From positions 682,001 through 746,000 of the forward strand of contig NZ_JAAVTX010000003.1 of assembly GCF_012163145.1 (NCBI RefSeq): a DNA stretch of 64,000 nt, read 5' to 3'. The notes under the pieces were generated by a model. That model was not told the DNA's origin. It did no database searches and was given only the letters and a program-made list of their open reading frames with translations. This document shows, piece after piece, positions 12,340 to 21,088 of this stretch (the stretch's first letter is position 1; every line of letters begins with the position of its first letter). Source of the stretch: Falsiroseomonas frigidaquae. GTDB taxonomy: Bacteria; Pseudomonadota; Alphaproteobacteria; Acetobacterales; Acetobacteraceae. A program made the position numbers and the translations under genes.

Positions 12340-12948
12340 TCAGCGCCGCAGCGCGCCGATCGCCGCCAGGCCCGCCAGCCGGCCGCGCGGCAACCGCCCC
12401 GCCGTTGCCGCCGCCACGCCGCCCAGCGCCACCGCCGGCTGGCCGAGCCGCGCGGCGAGCGCGCCCCACCGCAAGGGGCCCAGCGCCGGCGCGCCCGGGT
12501 GGCTGGCGGTGGCGAAGGCCGGGGAGACGAAGCCGAGATCCGCCCCCAGCCGCCGCGCCCGCGCCACCGCAGGGCGCCCATGCACCGCCAGCGAAAGCCA
12601 GGCCCAGGGGGTGCCGCGCCGCCGCGCTGCCAGGAAGGCCGTCAGCCCCGGCGGCGCGGCGCGGTCCGGCAGATGCAGCCCGCAGCGAAGCCGCAAGGCC
12701 GCCGTCGGATCGCCGCCCAGCAGCAGCAGCAGCCCACGCCGCCGCACCACCCGGCGCAGCCGCGCCAGCACCGGCGGCCGCAGGCCGCGCGCCAGCACCC
12801 CCGCCCCGCGCGGCAGCAATGCCGCGGCGGCACACGGGTCCGGCAGCCGCACCGGGTCGGAGACCAGCCACAGGCGGGGGATCGGCCCATGCAGCCGCCC
12901 ATCGCGCGGCTTGAGCACATGCGACCAGCCCTCTAGCGTCCGTCCCAT
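12340..12948 (-). CDS. Thiamine phosphate synthase / TenI family protein
   Basis: 202-aa TIM-barrel protein of the ThiE/TenI family. The N-terminus PRLWLVSDP matches the first strand, and the C-terminal half (GADLGFVSPAFATASHPGAPALG, then ALGGV) matches the pyrophosphate-binding and glycine-rich blocks. Middle-region motifs for HMP-PP binding are weak, so a TenI-like role or low activity is possible. The ATG at 12948 overlaps the yggS ATG on the other strand; an in-frame GTG at 12918 is an alternative. Extremely Ala/Arg/Leu-rich. Confidence 0.75.
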   Translation of the reverse strand: MGRTLEGWSHVLKPRDGRLHGPIPRLWLVSDPVRLPDPCAAAALLPRGAGVLARGLRPPVLARLRRVVRRRGLLLLLGGDPTAALRLRCGLHLPDRAAPPGLTAFLAARRRGTPWAWLSLAVHGRPAVARARRLGADLGFVSPAFATASHPGAPALGPLRWGALAARLGQPAVALGGVAAATAGRLPRGRLAGLAAIGALRR

Positions 12949-13633
12949 GCCGCACGATCCCCCGCTTGACCCGACCATCGCCGCCAATCTCGGCCAGATC
13001 CGCCACAGGATCGCCGAGGCTTGCGCACGCGCCAACCGCCCGGCCGAAGCCGTCACCCTGGTTGCCGTCTCCAAGACCCATCCCGCCACGGCGGTCGAGG
13101 CCGCGCTGGCTTGCGGCCAGATGATCTTCGGCGAGAACCGGGTGCAGGAGGCGGAGGGCAAGTTTCCCGCGCTGCGCCCCGCCTGGCCGGCGCTGCGCCT
13201 GCACCTGATCGGCGCGCTGCAGACCAACAAGGCGCGCGAGGCGGTGCGCGTGGCGGATGTGATCGAGAGCCTGGATCGCCCGAAGCTCGCCCTGGCACTG
13301 CGCGACGCCATGGCGCGGGAAGACCGCCAGCCGCGCCTGCTGATCCAGGTCAATACCGGCGACGAACCGCAGAAGGCCGGCATCGCACGCGCCGAGGCCG
13401 ATGCCTTCATCCGCGCCTGCCGGGAGGAACACGGCCTGCCGGTGGACGGGCTGATGTGCATTCCGCCGGCCGAGGACGATCCGCGGCCGCATTTCGCGCT
13501 GTTGGCCGAAATGGCGACGCGGCATGGCTTGGCCACGCTGTCCATGGGCATGAGCGGCGATTTCGAGGCGGCGATCGCCGAGGGCGCCACCCATGTCCGC
13601 GTCGGCAGCGCCATCTTCGGGCGCCGCGACTGA
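12947..13633 (+). CDS. yggS: YggS/PLPBP pyridoxal phosphate homeostasis protein
   Basis: 228-aa PLP-binding protein of the YggS/PROSC family, which buffers free pyridoxal phosphate and has no known catalytic activity. The PLP-binding lysine is K43 in VAVSKTHP; IFGENRVQE, HLIGALQTNKAR and LSMGMSGDFEAAI are family blocks. The C-terminus ends on the typical VRVGSAIFGRR. The start codon shares two bases with the start of the divergent thiamine gene, so there is no room for an upstream Shine-Dalgarno outside that gene. Confidence 0.93.
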   Translation: MPHDPPLDPTIAANLGQIRHRIAEACARANRPAEAVTLVAVSKTHPATAVEAALACGQMIFGENRVQEAEGKFPALRPAWPALRLHLIGALQTNKAREAVRVADVIESLDRPKLALALRDAMAREDRQPRLLIQVNTGDEPQKAGIARAEADAFIRACREEHGLPVDGLMCIPPAEDDPRPHFALLAEMATRHGLATLSMGMSGDFEAAIAEGATHVRVGSAIFGRRD

Positions 13634-13694
13634 GCCAGGCGCCTCAGGGCCGGTGCGCCAATCGGGGCGGCCGGCCCGCGAGACTTCGGGCGTT

Positions 13695-14252
13695 TCAGTG
13701 GTGCTTCCAGGACACCTCGGTCAGTGCCGGCTCGGTCGGGTCGCAGCGCAGCCAGGTGCCGTTGGCGACCGACTGGCCCGTCATTGCCAGGATGAAGCCC
13801 CAATGCGCGACCACCAGCGTGCTGGACCAGTCGCCAAGGGCCGACATCTCGGCGCGAAACAGCGCCGCCCGCGCCAGGACCTGATCCGCCGGTTCCTCCT
13901 GCGCCGGCCACCACACCTCCTCCACATGGCTGAAATCCAGATGCGGCCATTCGGCGGAGAGCGCCGTGGTGGGGCTGCCCACGTCGCAGGTGAAGGCATA
14001 GCGTTCCCGCACAAGCGGCTGCACCAGCACCTTCAGCCCCAGCCGCCGGGCCAGGGGCGCCGCCGTCTGCAGGGCGCGGCTGTAGGGGGAGGCGATGATG
14101 CGCGTGATACCCTCCGCCGCCAGCGCTTCCGCCGCCTGTTCCGCCTGGCTGTGGCCCAGCGGGGTCAGCCGCGGGTCGATGATGCCGGGGTCGCGCCGCG
14201 TGGCGCTGAAATGCAGGTTGAACTCGCTTTGTCCGTGGCGCAGCAGGATCAT
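13695..14252 (-). CDS. Histidine phosphatase family protein
   Basis: 185-aa phosphoglycerate mutase-like phosphatase. The catalytic RHG motif is at residues 5-7 (MILLRHGQSEF), IIASPYSRALQTA supplies the phosphate-pocket arginine, and a later AHWGF supplies the second histidine. Substrate unknown. Convergent with yggS, and its start is divergent from timA by about 180 bases. Confidence 0.88.
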   Translation of the reverse strand: MILLRHGQSEFNLHFSATRRDPGIIDPRLTPLGHSQAEQAAEALAAEGITRIIASPYSRALQTAAPLARRLGLKVLVQPLVRERYAFTCDVGSPTTALSAEWPHLDFSHVEEVWWPAQEEPADQVLARAALFRAEMSALGDWSSTLVVAHWGFILAMTGQSVANGTWLRCDPTEPALTEVSWKHH

Positions 14253-14430
14253 CGGCGGGGCGGCTCCTCATGAACTTCGAAAGGATGGCCTGGCGGCGCG
14301 CAGGGGCAATCCCCGGCACGGTTCGGGCGTTGGAGTGGGTCTATTGACGCATAGGACCCATGATCCGCGGCCGTAGGCGTTGCGGGGGCCCTGGGGCCGC
14401 CTTAAGTGAGTGCTTGATGAGGAGTTGGCA

Positions 14431-15111
14431 ATGTCGGGCGGCTTTCCTGTCGATCTGATCCTGTTCGCAATGGTCGCGGCCTTCCTGGTGCTGCGCCTGC
14501 GCAGCGTGCTCGGCCGCCGTACCGGCTTCGAGCGTCCGCCGCGCGAAGGTGCGGCGCCCTACGACCCACGTGCCGCGCGCCCCGTCGGTGAGACGGACCA
14601 GCCCGAGTTGCCGCCGCCCGCCCCCGCCAGCACCACGCGCCATGTGGTGCCGGACCCGCGGACGCCGACCGGCCAGGCTTTGGCGCGCATCAAGGGCATC
14701 GATCCGTCCTTCGAGCCGCATGGTTTCCTGAACGGGGCCGAGGGCGCTTTCCGGATGGTGGTGGACGCCTTCGCCCGTGGTGACCGGGAAACGCTGCGCG
14801 CGCTGCTGGCCGATGACGTCTATGGCGGCTTCGAGGGTGCCATCACCACCCGTGAGCAGGCCGGCGAAACCCAGCGCTCCGAAGTACGCGCCATGCAGGA
14901 GGCCGGGATTGAGTCCGCCGACCTGCGCGGCACCACCGCCGATGTAACCGTGCGCTTCATCAGCGACCAGGTGAACCTGACCACGGCGAGCGATGGCAGC
15001 ATCTCCGCCGGCGCCGAGGCGGTCACGGAACTGACGGATATCTGGACCTTCCAGCGCGACCTCCGCAGCGAAGACCCCACCTGGCGCCTCGTCGCCACCC
15101 GCTCCGCCTAG
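14431..15111 (+). CDS. Tim44-domain protein (TimA-like)
   Basis: 226-aa membrane-anchored protein with one N-terminal transmembrane helix (residues 5-24, DLILFAMVAAFLVLRL), a Pro/Arg-rich linker to about residue 85, and a C-terminal Tim44-like domain from about 90 to the end. Bacterial homologues (TimA) resemble the mitochondrial import motor subunit; their bacterial role is unclear. I chose ATG 14431 because GAGGAG sits 7-12 bases upstream; an earlier ATG exists at 14410. mltA follows after 21 bases, a conserved alphaproteobacterial pairing. Confidence 0.88.
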   Translation: MSGGFPVDLILFAMVAAFLVLRLRSVLGRRTGFERPPREGAAPYDPRAARPVGETDQPELPPPAPASTTRHVVPDPRTPTGQALARIKGIDPSFEPHGFLNGAEGAFRMVVDAFARGDRETLRALLADDVYGGFEGAITTREQAGETQRSEVRAMQEAGIESADLRGTTADVTVRFISDQVNLTTASDGSISAGAEAVTELTDIWTFQRDLRSEDPTWRLVATRSA

Positions 15112-15132
15112 TTTCGGGACGCTGCCGCGGTC

Positions 15133-16242
15133 GTGTGGCGCGGGTTTCTCCTGGCTGGCCTGCTGGGGCTTGCCGGGTGCGCGGAGCCGGTTTCCTATCC
15201 GCGGCAGGTCGAGTTTTCGGAGCTGCCGGGGTGGACGGGGGACAGGCTGGAAGCGGCGCTACCCGCCTTCCGCGCGAGTTGCGCCGTGCTGGCGCGGCTG
15301 CCGCCGGACCGGGTGATGGGCGGCGAAGGGGAGACTGCCCGCAAGGCCGGTGATTTCGCCCGGGCCTGCGCCGCCGCCGCAGACCTGCCCGCGGATGGCG
15401 CGGCCGCCCGCCGCTTCTTCGAAAGCCACTTCCTCGCCTACGCCGTCGGCGAGGATGTGCTGACCGGCTATTACGAGCCGGAGCTGCGCGGCAGTTCAAC
15501 CCGTACCGGCCCCTTCCAGACCCCGCTGCATGCCCGCCCGCCCGAACTGGTGGAGGTCGATCTCGGCAGCTTCGCCCAGGATCTGCGCGGCCGCCGCACC
15601 GCCGGCGTGGTGCGGGATGGCCGGCTGCAACCCTATCCCGACCGGGCCGCCATCGCCGGCGGGGCGCTGGCGGGGCGCGGGCTGGAACTGGCCTGGGTGG
15701 ATGACCCCGCCGATGCCTTTTTCCTGCAGATCCAAGGCTCTGGCCGCGTCCGGCTGACCGATGGCCGCGTGCTGCGGCTGGGCTACGCCGCGCAGAACGG
15801 CCACCCCTACTACGCCATCGGCCGCGCCCTGGTGGAGAACGGCGCCCTGACGCGGGAGACCGTCTCGATGCAGGCGATCCGCGCCTGGCTGGCCGCCGCG
15901 CCCGCCGCGGAGGCCACAGCGCTGATGAACCGCAACCCGAGCTACGTCTTCTTCCGCCCGCTGCCGGACCTGCCGCCGGAGGCCGGGCCGCTGGGTGCCC
16001 TGGGCGCGCCGCTGACGCCCGGGCGGTCCCTCGCGGTGGATCGCACCCGCACGCCGCTCGGCGCGCCCGTCTGGGTGGCCGCGCAGGCGCCGCTACGGCG
16101 TCTGGTGGTGGCGCAGGACACCGGCGGCGCCATCCGCGGCTCCGCGCGAGCCGATCTGTTCACCGGCTGGGGCGATGCGGCCGGCGCCGAGGCGGGCGGG
16201 ATGCGCGACCGCGCCGCCCTGTTCGTGCTGCTGCCGCGGTAG
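15133..16242 (+). CDS. mltA: Membrane-bound lytic murein transglycosylase A
   Basis: 369-aa peptidoglycan lytic transglycosylase. GTG start, lipoprotein signal (LLAGLLGLAGC, Cys 16), MltA domain containing LTGYYEPEL and FFLQIQGSGRV, and a C-terminal 3D domain (VAQDTGGAIRGSARADLFTGWG) holding the catalytic and structural aspartates. It cleaves glycan strands to 1,6-anhydro-muropeptides; the ampG-like permease at 19.7 kb would recycle such products. Confidence 0.95.
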   Translation: MWRGFLLAGLLGLAGCAEPVSYPRQVEFSELPGWTGDRLEAALPAFRASCAVLARLPPDRVMGGEGETARKAGDFARACAAAADLPADGAAARRFFESHFLAYAVGEDVLTGYYEPELRGSSTRTGPFQTPLHARPPELVEVDLGSFAQDLRGRRTAGVVRDGRLQPYPDRAAIAGGALAGRGLELAWVDDPADAFFLQIQGSGRVRLTDGRVLRLGYAAQNGHPYYAIGRALVENGALTRETVSMQAIRAWLAAAPAAEATALMNRNPSYVFFRPLPDLPPEAGPLGALGAPLTPGRSLAVDRTRTPLGAPVWVAAQAPLRRLVVAQDTGGAIRGSARADLFTGWGDAAGAEAGGMRDRAALFVLLPR

Positions 16243-16282
16243 TTTTCTCGGCTCACAGGTCGCGGAAATTCGCCTGAAAGGC

Positions 16283-16315
16283 CCTCTCCCCCCTGCGGGC
16301 GGAGAGGTTTTTTTT
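16283..16315 (+). terminator. Rho-independent terminator of timA-mltA
   Basis: Stem CCTCTCC / GGAGAGG (16283-16289 with 16301-16307) followed by eight T residues on the plus strand. Lies between the convergent mltA and hemE stops. The stem resembles the element at 2452-2480. Confidence 0.8.
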
Positions 16316-16321
16316 GGCCTG

Positions 16322-17377
16322 CTACAATCCGGCCCGGACGATCCGGACGAGCTGCGCGACATGCTCCGGCGGTGTCACCTTCTCAATGCCGTGGCCCAGG
16401 TTGAACACGAAGGGCCGGCCGCGCATCGCCGCCAGGATCTGCCGCGCCTCGGCTTCCATCGCGTCGCCGCCGGCAATCAGTGCCAGCGGGTCCAGATTGC
16501 CCTGCAGGCCCACCGTGGCGGCAACGGCGGAGGCGGCGAAGCGGGGGTCCATGGAGGTGTCCATGGCCACCGTGTTGACGCCGGTCCGCAGCGTGTATTC
16601 GCCGATCAGCGGCCCGGCCAGGCGCGGAAAGCCGATGATAGGGATGGAGGGGTGCAGCCGCTTCAGGCTGCGGACGATGGTCGCGGTGGGCTCGATCACC
16701 CAGCGGCGGAACTGCGCCGGCGGCAACAACCCGGCCCAGCTGTCGAACAGCATCAGTGCCTCGGCCCCCGCCTCCGCCTGGGCCAGCAGGTATTCCGTGG
16801 TGGCCTCGACCAGGATGCGGATCAGCTTGCCGAACAGGGCCGGGTCGCTGAAGGCCATCTGCCGCGTGGTGGCGAAGTCCCGGCTGCCATGGCCTTCGAC
16901 CATGTAGCAGGCGACCGTGAAGGGGCTGCCGGCAAAGCCGATCAGCGCGGTCTTCGGGTGCTGCGCCTCCAGCGCCGCGCGCACCCGGCGCACCGTCTCC
17001 AGGATCGGGGCCGCCCTTTCCCGCACCGCGCCCACTTCCAGAGCATTCACCGCTGCCAGGTCGCGCAACGGCTCGAGCTGCGGGCCCTCGCCCTCGGCGA
17101 AGCGGAGCGGCTGGCCCATGGCCCAGGGGACCATCAGGATGTCGGAGAACAGGATGGCGCCGTCCATGCCGTAGCGGCGGATCGGCTGCAGCGTCACCTC
17201 CGCCGCCATCTCCGGCGTGGTGCAGAGCTTGATGAAGCCGCCGGCCTGGGCGCGGATCTCGCGGTATTCGGGCAGATAGCGGCCGGCCTGGCGCATCAGC
17301 CACATCGGCGGCGGCCAGACTGCCTCCCCCGACAGGGCACGCAGCAGCGGTTTACCGGGCGCGTCCGTGGTCGTCAT
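16322..17377 (-). CDS. hemE: Uroporphyrinogen decarboxylase
   Basis: 351-aa enzyme decarboxylating uroporphyrinogen III to coproporphyrinogen III in heme synthesis. The signature PPPMWLMRQAGRYLPEYR near the N-terminus and the later ILFSDILMVPWAMG block are present. The start at 17377 (MTTTDAPG) fits family length; a longer frame to 17566 runs into the non-coding origin-like region and is unlikely to be used. In Caulobacter and Rickettsia hemE borders the chromosome origin, as proposed here. Confidence 0.95.
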   Translation of the reverse strand: MTTTDAPGKPLLRALSGEAVWPPPMWLMRQAGRYLPEYREIRAQAGGFIKLCTTPEMAAEVTLQPIRRYGMDGAILFSDILMVPWAMGQPLRFAEGEGPQLEPLRDLAAVNALEVGAVRERAAPILETVRRVRAALEAQHPKTALIGFAGSPFTVACYMVEGHGSRDFATTRQMAFSDPALFGKLIRILVEATTEYLLAQAEAGAEALMLFDSWAGLLPPAQFRRWVIEPTATIVRSLKRLHPSIPIIGFPRLAGPLIGEYTLRTGVNTVAMDTSMDPRFAASAVAATVGLQGNLDPLALIAGGDAMEAEARQILAAMRGRPFVFNLGHGIEKVTPPEHVAQLVRIVRAGL

Positions 17378-17839
17378 GCCCGCTGGCTCTGCCGTCAAAC
17401 CCGCCTCCCCTGGTTCCGCCCGATGGCTCCTCTGCCTAGGGCACGGCCGTCGAAACGCCAATTCCCCAATAAGAAGAAAGAATCCTAAAGAGTCTGTGGG
17501 GGTAGTAGGGCCCTGTGCACGATGGGGATCACGGCTCGCCCGGTTTTCGTCCACAGCCCTGTCCATAGCCCGACCGGGGCGCAGAGTGCTGATTCGGCTC
17601 GGTGAATCGTCTTACCCCCGGAAACGCTCCGCAACCGCGGCGATTCATCCCGTGTGCCGGCGCCGGGACGGTTGTCCCCACTGACAGGGCGGCGCCACCC
17701 GGCGGGCCGAACTTGTCCCCAGCATCCACGGCTTTCCGCAGCCGCTTCGACGCCCTGTCATGGGGCGGCGCCATGCGGTAAGCCTGCACACTGAGGAAAC
17801 CATTCGGCCCTGCCGGGCCGCCGGAGCCGGGCGCCCCAT
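17378..17839. other. Candidate chromosome replication origin (oriC)
   Basis: The longest gene-free gap in the window (462 bases), between hemE and ppsR. It holds an A/T-richer patch (about 17460-17494); near-matches (7/9) to the DnaA box TTATCCACA at 17523-17531 (minus strand), 17547-17555, 17672-17680 and 17713-17721 (the last two both TTGTCCCCA, 41 bases apart); five GANTC sites (17480, 17490, 17591, 17604, 17642); and an 11-base direct repeat GGGCGGCGCCA (17687 and 17763). hemE beside a DUF299 gene is the setting of oriC in Caulobacter and Rickettsia as I recall it. No perfect DnaA box was found. Confidence 0.6.
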
Positions 17840-18727
17840 ATGCCGAGCCGCACGATCAACCTGCACCTGGTCTCCGACAGCACCGGGGAGACGCTGAACT
17901 CCATTGCGCGCGCCACGCTGTCCCGTTTCGAGGACCCGCATGTCATCCACCATCGCTGGTCGCTGATCCGGTCCCGCCTGCAGCTCGACCGGGTGCTGGA
18001 GGGGATCCAGTCCGAGCCCGGCCCGGTGCTGTTCACCCTGGTCGATCGCAGCCTGCGCCTGGCGCTGGAGGAGCACTGCCAGCGCCTGCATATCGAGCAC
18101 ATGTCGCCGCTCGAGCCGGTGATGGAGATGCTGCAGCAGGCGATCGGCGCCCCGGCGCGCGAAAAGCGCGGCGCGCAGCATGTCATGGATGCCGATTATT
18201 TCCGCCGGATCGACGCCATGCACTATGTGCTGGCGCATGATGACGGCCAGGGCACCGCCGGCATCGCGGAGGCCGATGTCTGCATCGTCGGCGTCTCCCG
18301 CAGCAGCAAGACACCGACCTGCTTCTACCTGGCGAACCGCGGCATCAAGGCGGCCAATGTGCCGCTGGTGCCCGGCGCGCCGCTGCCGGTGGAGCTGGAG
18401 ACGGCGCCCTGCCCGGTGATCGGCCTGCATATCGAGACCAATGCGCTGATCGAGATCCGCCGCCACCGGCTGAAGCTGATCGGCGCGCATGGCGTGCACC
18501 ACGACGCCACGGATTACGTGGACCATGAGGCGGTGAAGGCGGAGATCCAGGCGGCCCGCCGGCTCTGCACCCGCCATGGCTGGCCGGTGATCGACGTGAC
18601 CCGCCGCTCGATCGAGGAGACGGCGGCGACGGTGCTGCAATTGATGGAGGCCTGGCACGCCCGCCGCGGCGCCAGGCCGCCGGAACCGCCGCGCTCGATC
18701 GATCCGGCCTCCGGCGTGTTGGCCTGA
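17840..18727 (+). CDS. ppsR: PEP synthase / PPDK regulatory kinase-phosphorylase (DUF299)
   Basis: 295-aa DUF299 bifunctional enzyme that inactivates pyruvate phosphate dikinase or PEP synthase by ADP-dependent phosphorylation and reactivates it by phosphorolysis. The N-terminal [15 protein letters not shown] and the P-loop GVSRSSKT (residues 151-158) are diagnostic. First gene to the right of the putative origin. Stop and maf start overlap as TGATG. Confidence 0.93.
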   Translation: MPSRTINLHLVSDSTGETLNSIARATLSRFEDPHVIHHRWSLIRSRLQLDRVLEGIQSEPGPVLFTLVDRSLRLALEEHCQRLHIEHMSPLEPVMEMLQQAIGAPAREKRGAQHVMDADYFRRIDAMHYVLAHDDGQGTAGIAEADVCIVGVSRSSKTPTCFYLANRGIKAANVPLVPGAPLPVELETAPCPVIGLHIETNALIEIRRHRLKLIGAHGVHHDATDYVDHEAVKAEIQAARRLCTRHGWPVIDVTRRSIEETAATVLQLMEAWHARRGARPPEPPRSIDPASGVLA

Positions 18728-19353
18728 TGCGGCAGGCGGAGCAGCCGGCGCTGGTGCTGGCCAGCGCCTCGGCCACCCGCCGGGCCTTGCTGGAGGCGGC
18801 CGGGCTGCGCTTCGAGGCGATGGCCGCCGCGGTGGATGAGGCGTCGATCAAGGAAGCCGCCCAGGCGGAGGAGATCCCGCCAGCGGAGGCCGCGATCATG
18901 CTGGCCGAGGCCAAGGCCATGCGGGTGGTCCGCAAGCGGCCGGAGGCGCTGGTGATCGGCTGCGACCAGCTGCTGACCTGCACTGACGAAGCCGGGGTGC
19001 TGCGCTGGTACGACAAGCCGGCGGACCTCGCCGCTGCCCGCCGCCAGCTACTGGCGCTGCGTGGCCGGCGGCATGAGCTGGTGACCGCGACGGTGGCCTG
19101 GCGGGATGGCCAGCGCATCTGGCAGGACGTCACCACCCCGCGGCTGACGATGCGGGATTTTTCCGAGGAGTTCCTTGCGGATTACCTGGCCGCCGAAGGC
19201 GAGGCGGTGCTTTCCAGCGTCGGCGCCTATCGGCTGGAAGGGCCGGGCATCCACCTGATGGCGAAGGTGGAGGGCGCCCACAGCGCCATCCTCGGCCTGC
19301 CGCTGCTACCGCTGCTCGGTTTCCTGCGGCAGCATGGGGTTCTCGGCGCGTAG
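18727..19353 (+). CDS. maf: Maf-family nucleotide pyrophosphatase
   Basis: 208-aa Maf/YceF house-cleaning nucleoside triphosphate pyrophosphatase. N-terminal LASASATRRALLEAAG matches the signature SxSPRR-type block, with Ala replacing the usual Pro. VIGCDQLL fits the YceF type (m7GTP-preferring) better than the dTTP/UTP type with ADT; this subtype is inference. Coupled to ppsR. Confidence 0.9.
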   Translation: MRQAEQPALVLASASATRRALLEAAGLRFEAMAAAVDEASIKEAAQAEEIPPAEAAIMLAEAKAMRVVRKRPEALVIGCDQLLTCTDEAGVLRWYDKPADLAAARRQLLALRGRRHELVTATVAWRDGQRIWQDVTTPRLTMRDFSEEFLADYLAAEGEAVLSSVGAYRLEGPGIHLMAKVEGAHSAILGLPLLPLLGFLRQHGVLGA

Positions 19354-19356
19354 CGG

Positions 19357-19704
19357 TCAGTCGACCGGCAGGAAGATGAAGACCACCGCCGCCACCAGGC
19401 AGCCCATGGCCGCGAAATAGGTCCAGCGGAGTTGCTCGCCCAGGAACATCACGCTGAACACCGCGAAGACCGCGAGCGTGATCACCTCCTGCATCACCTT
19501 GAGCTGCTGCCCGGTGAAGGTGCCGTAGCCGATGCGGTTGGCGGGCACGGCGAAGCAGTATTCGAAGAAGGCGATGCCCCAGCTGGCCAGCACCGCCAGC
19601 CAGAGCGGCCAGGCCGGCTGCTTCAGATGGCCGTACCAGGCGAAGGTCATCAGCACGTTGGAGAACACCAGCAACAGCGGTGTCAGGAAATACGGGCTCG
19701 TCAT
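19357..19704 (-). CDS. DMT-family small membrane protein (DUF486)
   Basis: 115-aa protein with four predicted transmembrane helices and the DUF486 signature (MTFAWYGHLK, FEYCFAVPANRIGYG). Function unknown; related to drug/metabolite transporters by fold. The ATG at 19704 overlaps the stop of the upstream AmpG-like gene (ATGA). Convergent with maf, with only 3 bases between them. Confidence 0.88.
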   Translation of the reverse strand: MTSPYFLTPLLLVFSNVLMTFAWYGHLKQPAWPLWLAVLASWGIAFFEYCFAVPANRIGYGTFTGQQLKVMQEVITLAVFAVFSVMFLGEQLRWTYFAAMGCLVAAVVFIFLPVD

Positions 19705-21047
19705 GCAGGCAGGTCTTTCGCGGGCGGCACTACGGGTTGCGCGGGCGGCGGCAACCGCCGGAGCAGGAACAGCATGATCGCCATCGCCGGCAGCGCCGCC
19801 AGCGTGGTCAGCCCGAAGAACCAGGACCAGCCCAGCCCCTCCGCCAGCCAGCCGCTGCCGGCACCCAGGGTGCGCAGCGGCACGGCGGCGAGCGAGGACA
19901 GCAGCGCATATTGCGTGGCGGTGAAGTTGCGGCTGGTCAGCGCCGAGAGATAGGTGACGAAGGCGGCGTCGGCCAAGCCATCGGTGAAGTTCTCCACCCC
20001 CACCTGCAGCCACAGCATCGGCGGCGAATAACCGGCCTGGGCCAGCGCCACATACATCAGGTTGGACAGCATCTGCAGCACGCCGGTCAGCACCAGCGCC
20101 CGCGCGGTGCCGAGCCTGGCCACCACCCAGCCGCCGGCGAGCGCGCCCGCCAGGGTCATGAACAACCCGAAGACGCTGCCCACCGCCGCGACCTCGAGCC
20201 GGGAGAAGCCAAGTTCGCGGTAGAAGGGCGCGGTCATGATGCCGGCCAGCGCCTCACCCAGCTTGAACAGCGCGACGAAGCCGAGGATGGCCAGCCAGTA
20301 GCGGCGGCCCATGAAATCCACGAAGGGATCTACCACCGCCAGCTTCAGCCGCCGTGCCCAGGGCAGCACCTGTACCGGCGGCGCGGCGGGTTCCGGCCCC
20401 AGCAGCACCGCGGCGAAGCCGACGCCGATCAGCGCCGCGCAATAGGCGAAGGCGGCGGTCCAGCCGGCGAATTCGGCGATCGCCAGGGCCCCGGCATTGG
20501 CCGCCAGCAGCGCCGCGCGGTAGCCCCAGATGTAGCAGGCCAGCCCGTAGCCCTGGTTGTTTTCCTCCAGCACCTCGATGCGGTAGGCGTCCACCACGAT
20601 ATCCTGACTGGCCGACAGGAACGCGACCAGCACCGCCACCATCACCGTGACCTCCGCCGCGGTGGAAGGGTCGGTGAAGCCAAGGCCCAGGATGGCAGCC
20701 GCCAGCAGCGGCTGGATGGTGGCCAGCCAGCCGCGCCGCCGACCAAGCCAGCGGAAGGCCGGCGGTGCCGCATGGTCCAGCACGGGCGCCCAGAGGAATT
20801 TGAAGGCATAGGCCAGGCCGATCAGCGCCGTCAGGCCGATGGCGGTCAGCGAGATGCCGGATTCGGAAAACCACTGGCGCAGCGTGAAGGCCGTCAACGG
20901 CAGCGGCACGCCGGCGGAAAAGCCCAGCGCCAGCAGGACCAGGAAGCGCCGGTCCCTCAGCAGGGGCATCCTGGAAAGGACGCCGCGGAACGGGTTGGGC
21001 AAGCGGAACTCCTCTCTGGCCGCCACCCAGCCCGGGGAGGCTGGCAA
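19701..21047 (-). CDS. ampG: AmpG-like muropeptide permease (MFS)
   Basis: 448-aa major facilitator protein with about 12 transmembrane helices. Motifs SGISLTAIGL, KFLWAPVLD, SASQDIVVDAYR and the GVENFTDGLADAAF block are typical of AmpG, which imports anhydro-muropeptides for cell-wall recycling. Start could be M1 or the later M27 (MPLLRDRRF); the extra N-terminus is weakly conserved. Translationally coupled to the DUF486 gene. Confidence 0.88.
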   Translation of the reverse strand: MPASPGWVAAREEFRLPNPFRGVLSRMPLLRDRRFLVLLALGFSAGVPLPLTAFTLRQWFSESGISLTAIGLTALIGLAYAFKFLWAPVLDHAAPPAFRWLGRRRGWLATIQPLLAAAILGLGFTDPSTAAEVTVMVAVLVAFLSASQDIVVDAYRIEVLEENNQGYGLACYIWGYRAALLAANAGALAIAEFAGWTAAFAYCAALIGVGFAAVLLGPEPAAPPVQVLPWARRLKLAVVDPFVDFMGRRYWLAILGFVALFKLGEALAGIMTAPFYRELGFSRLEVAAVGSVFGLFMTLAGALAGGWVVARLGTARALVLTGVLQMLSNLMYVALAQAGYSPPMLWLQVGVENFTDGLADAAFVTYLSALTSRNFTATQYALLSSLAAVPLRTLGAGSGWLAEGLGWSWFFGLTTLAALPAMAIMLFLLRRLPPPAQPVVPPAKDLPA

Positions 21048-21088
21048 GGTCTAGAAGGTTTTTCGCCCGCGTGGAAACGCCCGCCGGT

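Noticed and set aside
12340-14319. 659-residue open frame on the minus strand
   Set aside because: Only its last 202 codons (from 12948) resemble a protein family; the rest runs antisense to yggS and through the phosphatase gene in another frame. Long antisense frames are expected at this GC content.
14340-14375. TTGACG upstream of timA as promoter
   Set aside because: No acceptable -10 at 16-18 bases; not supported.
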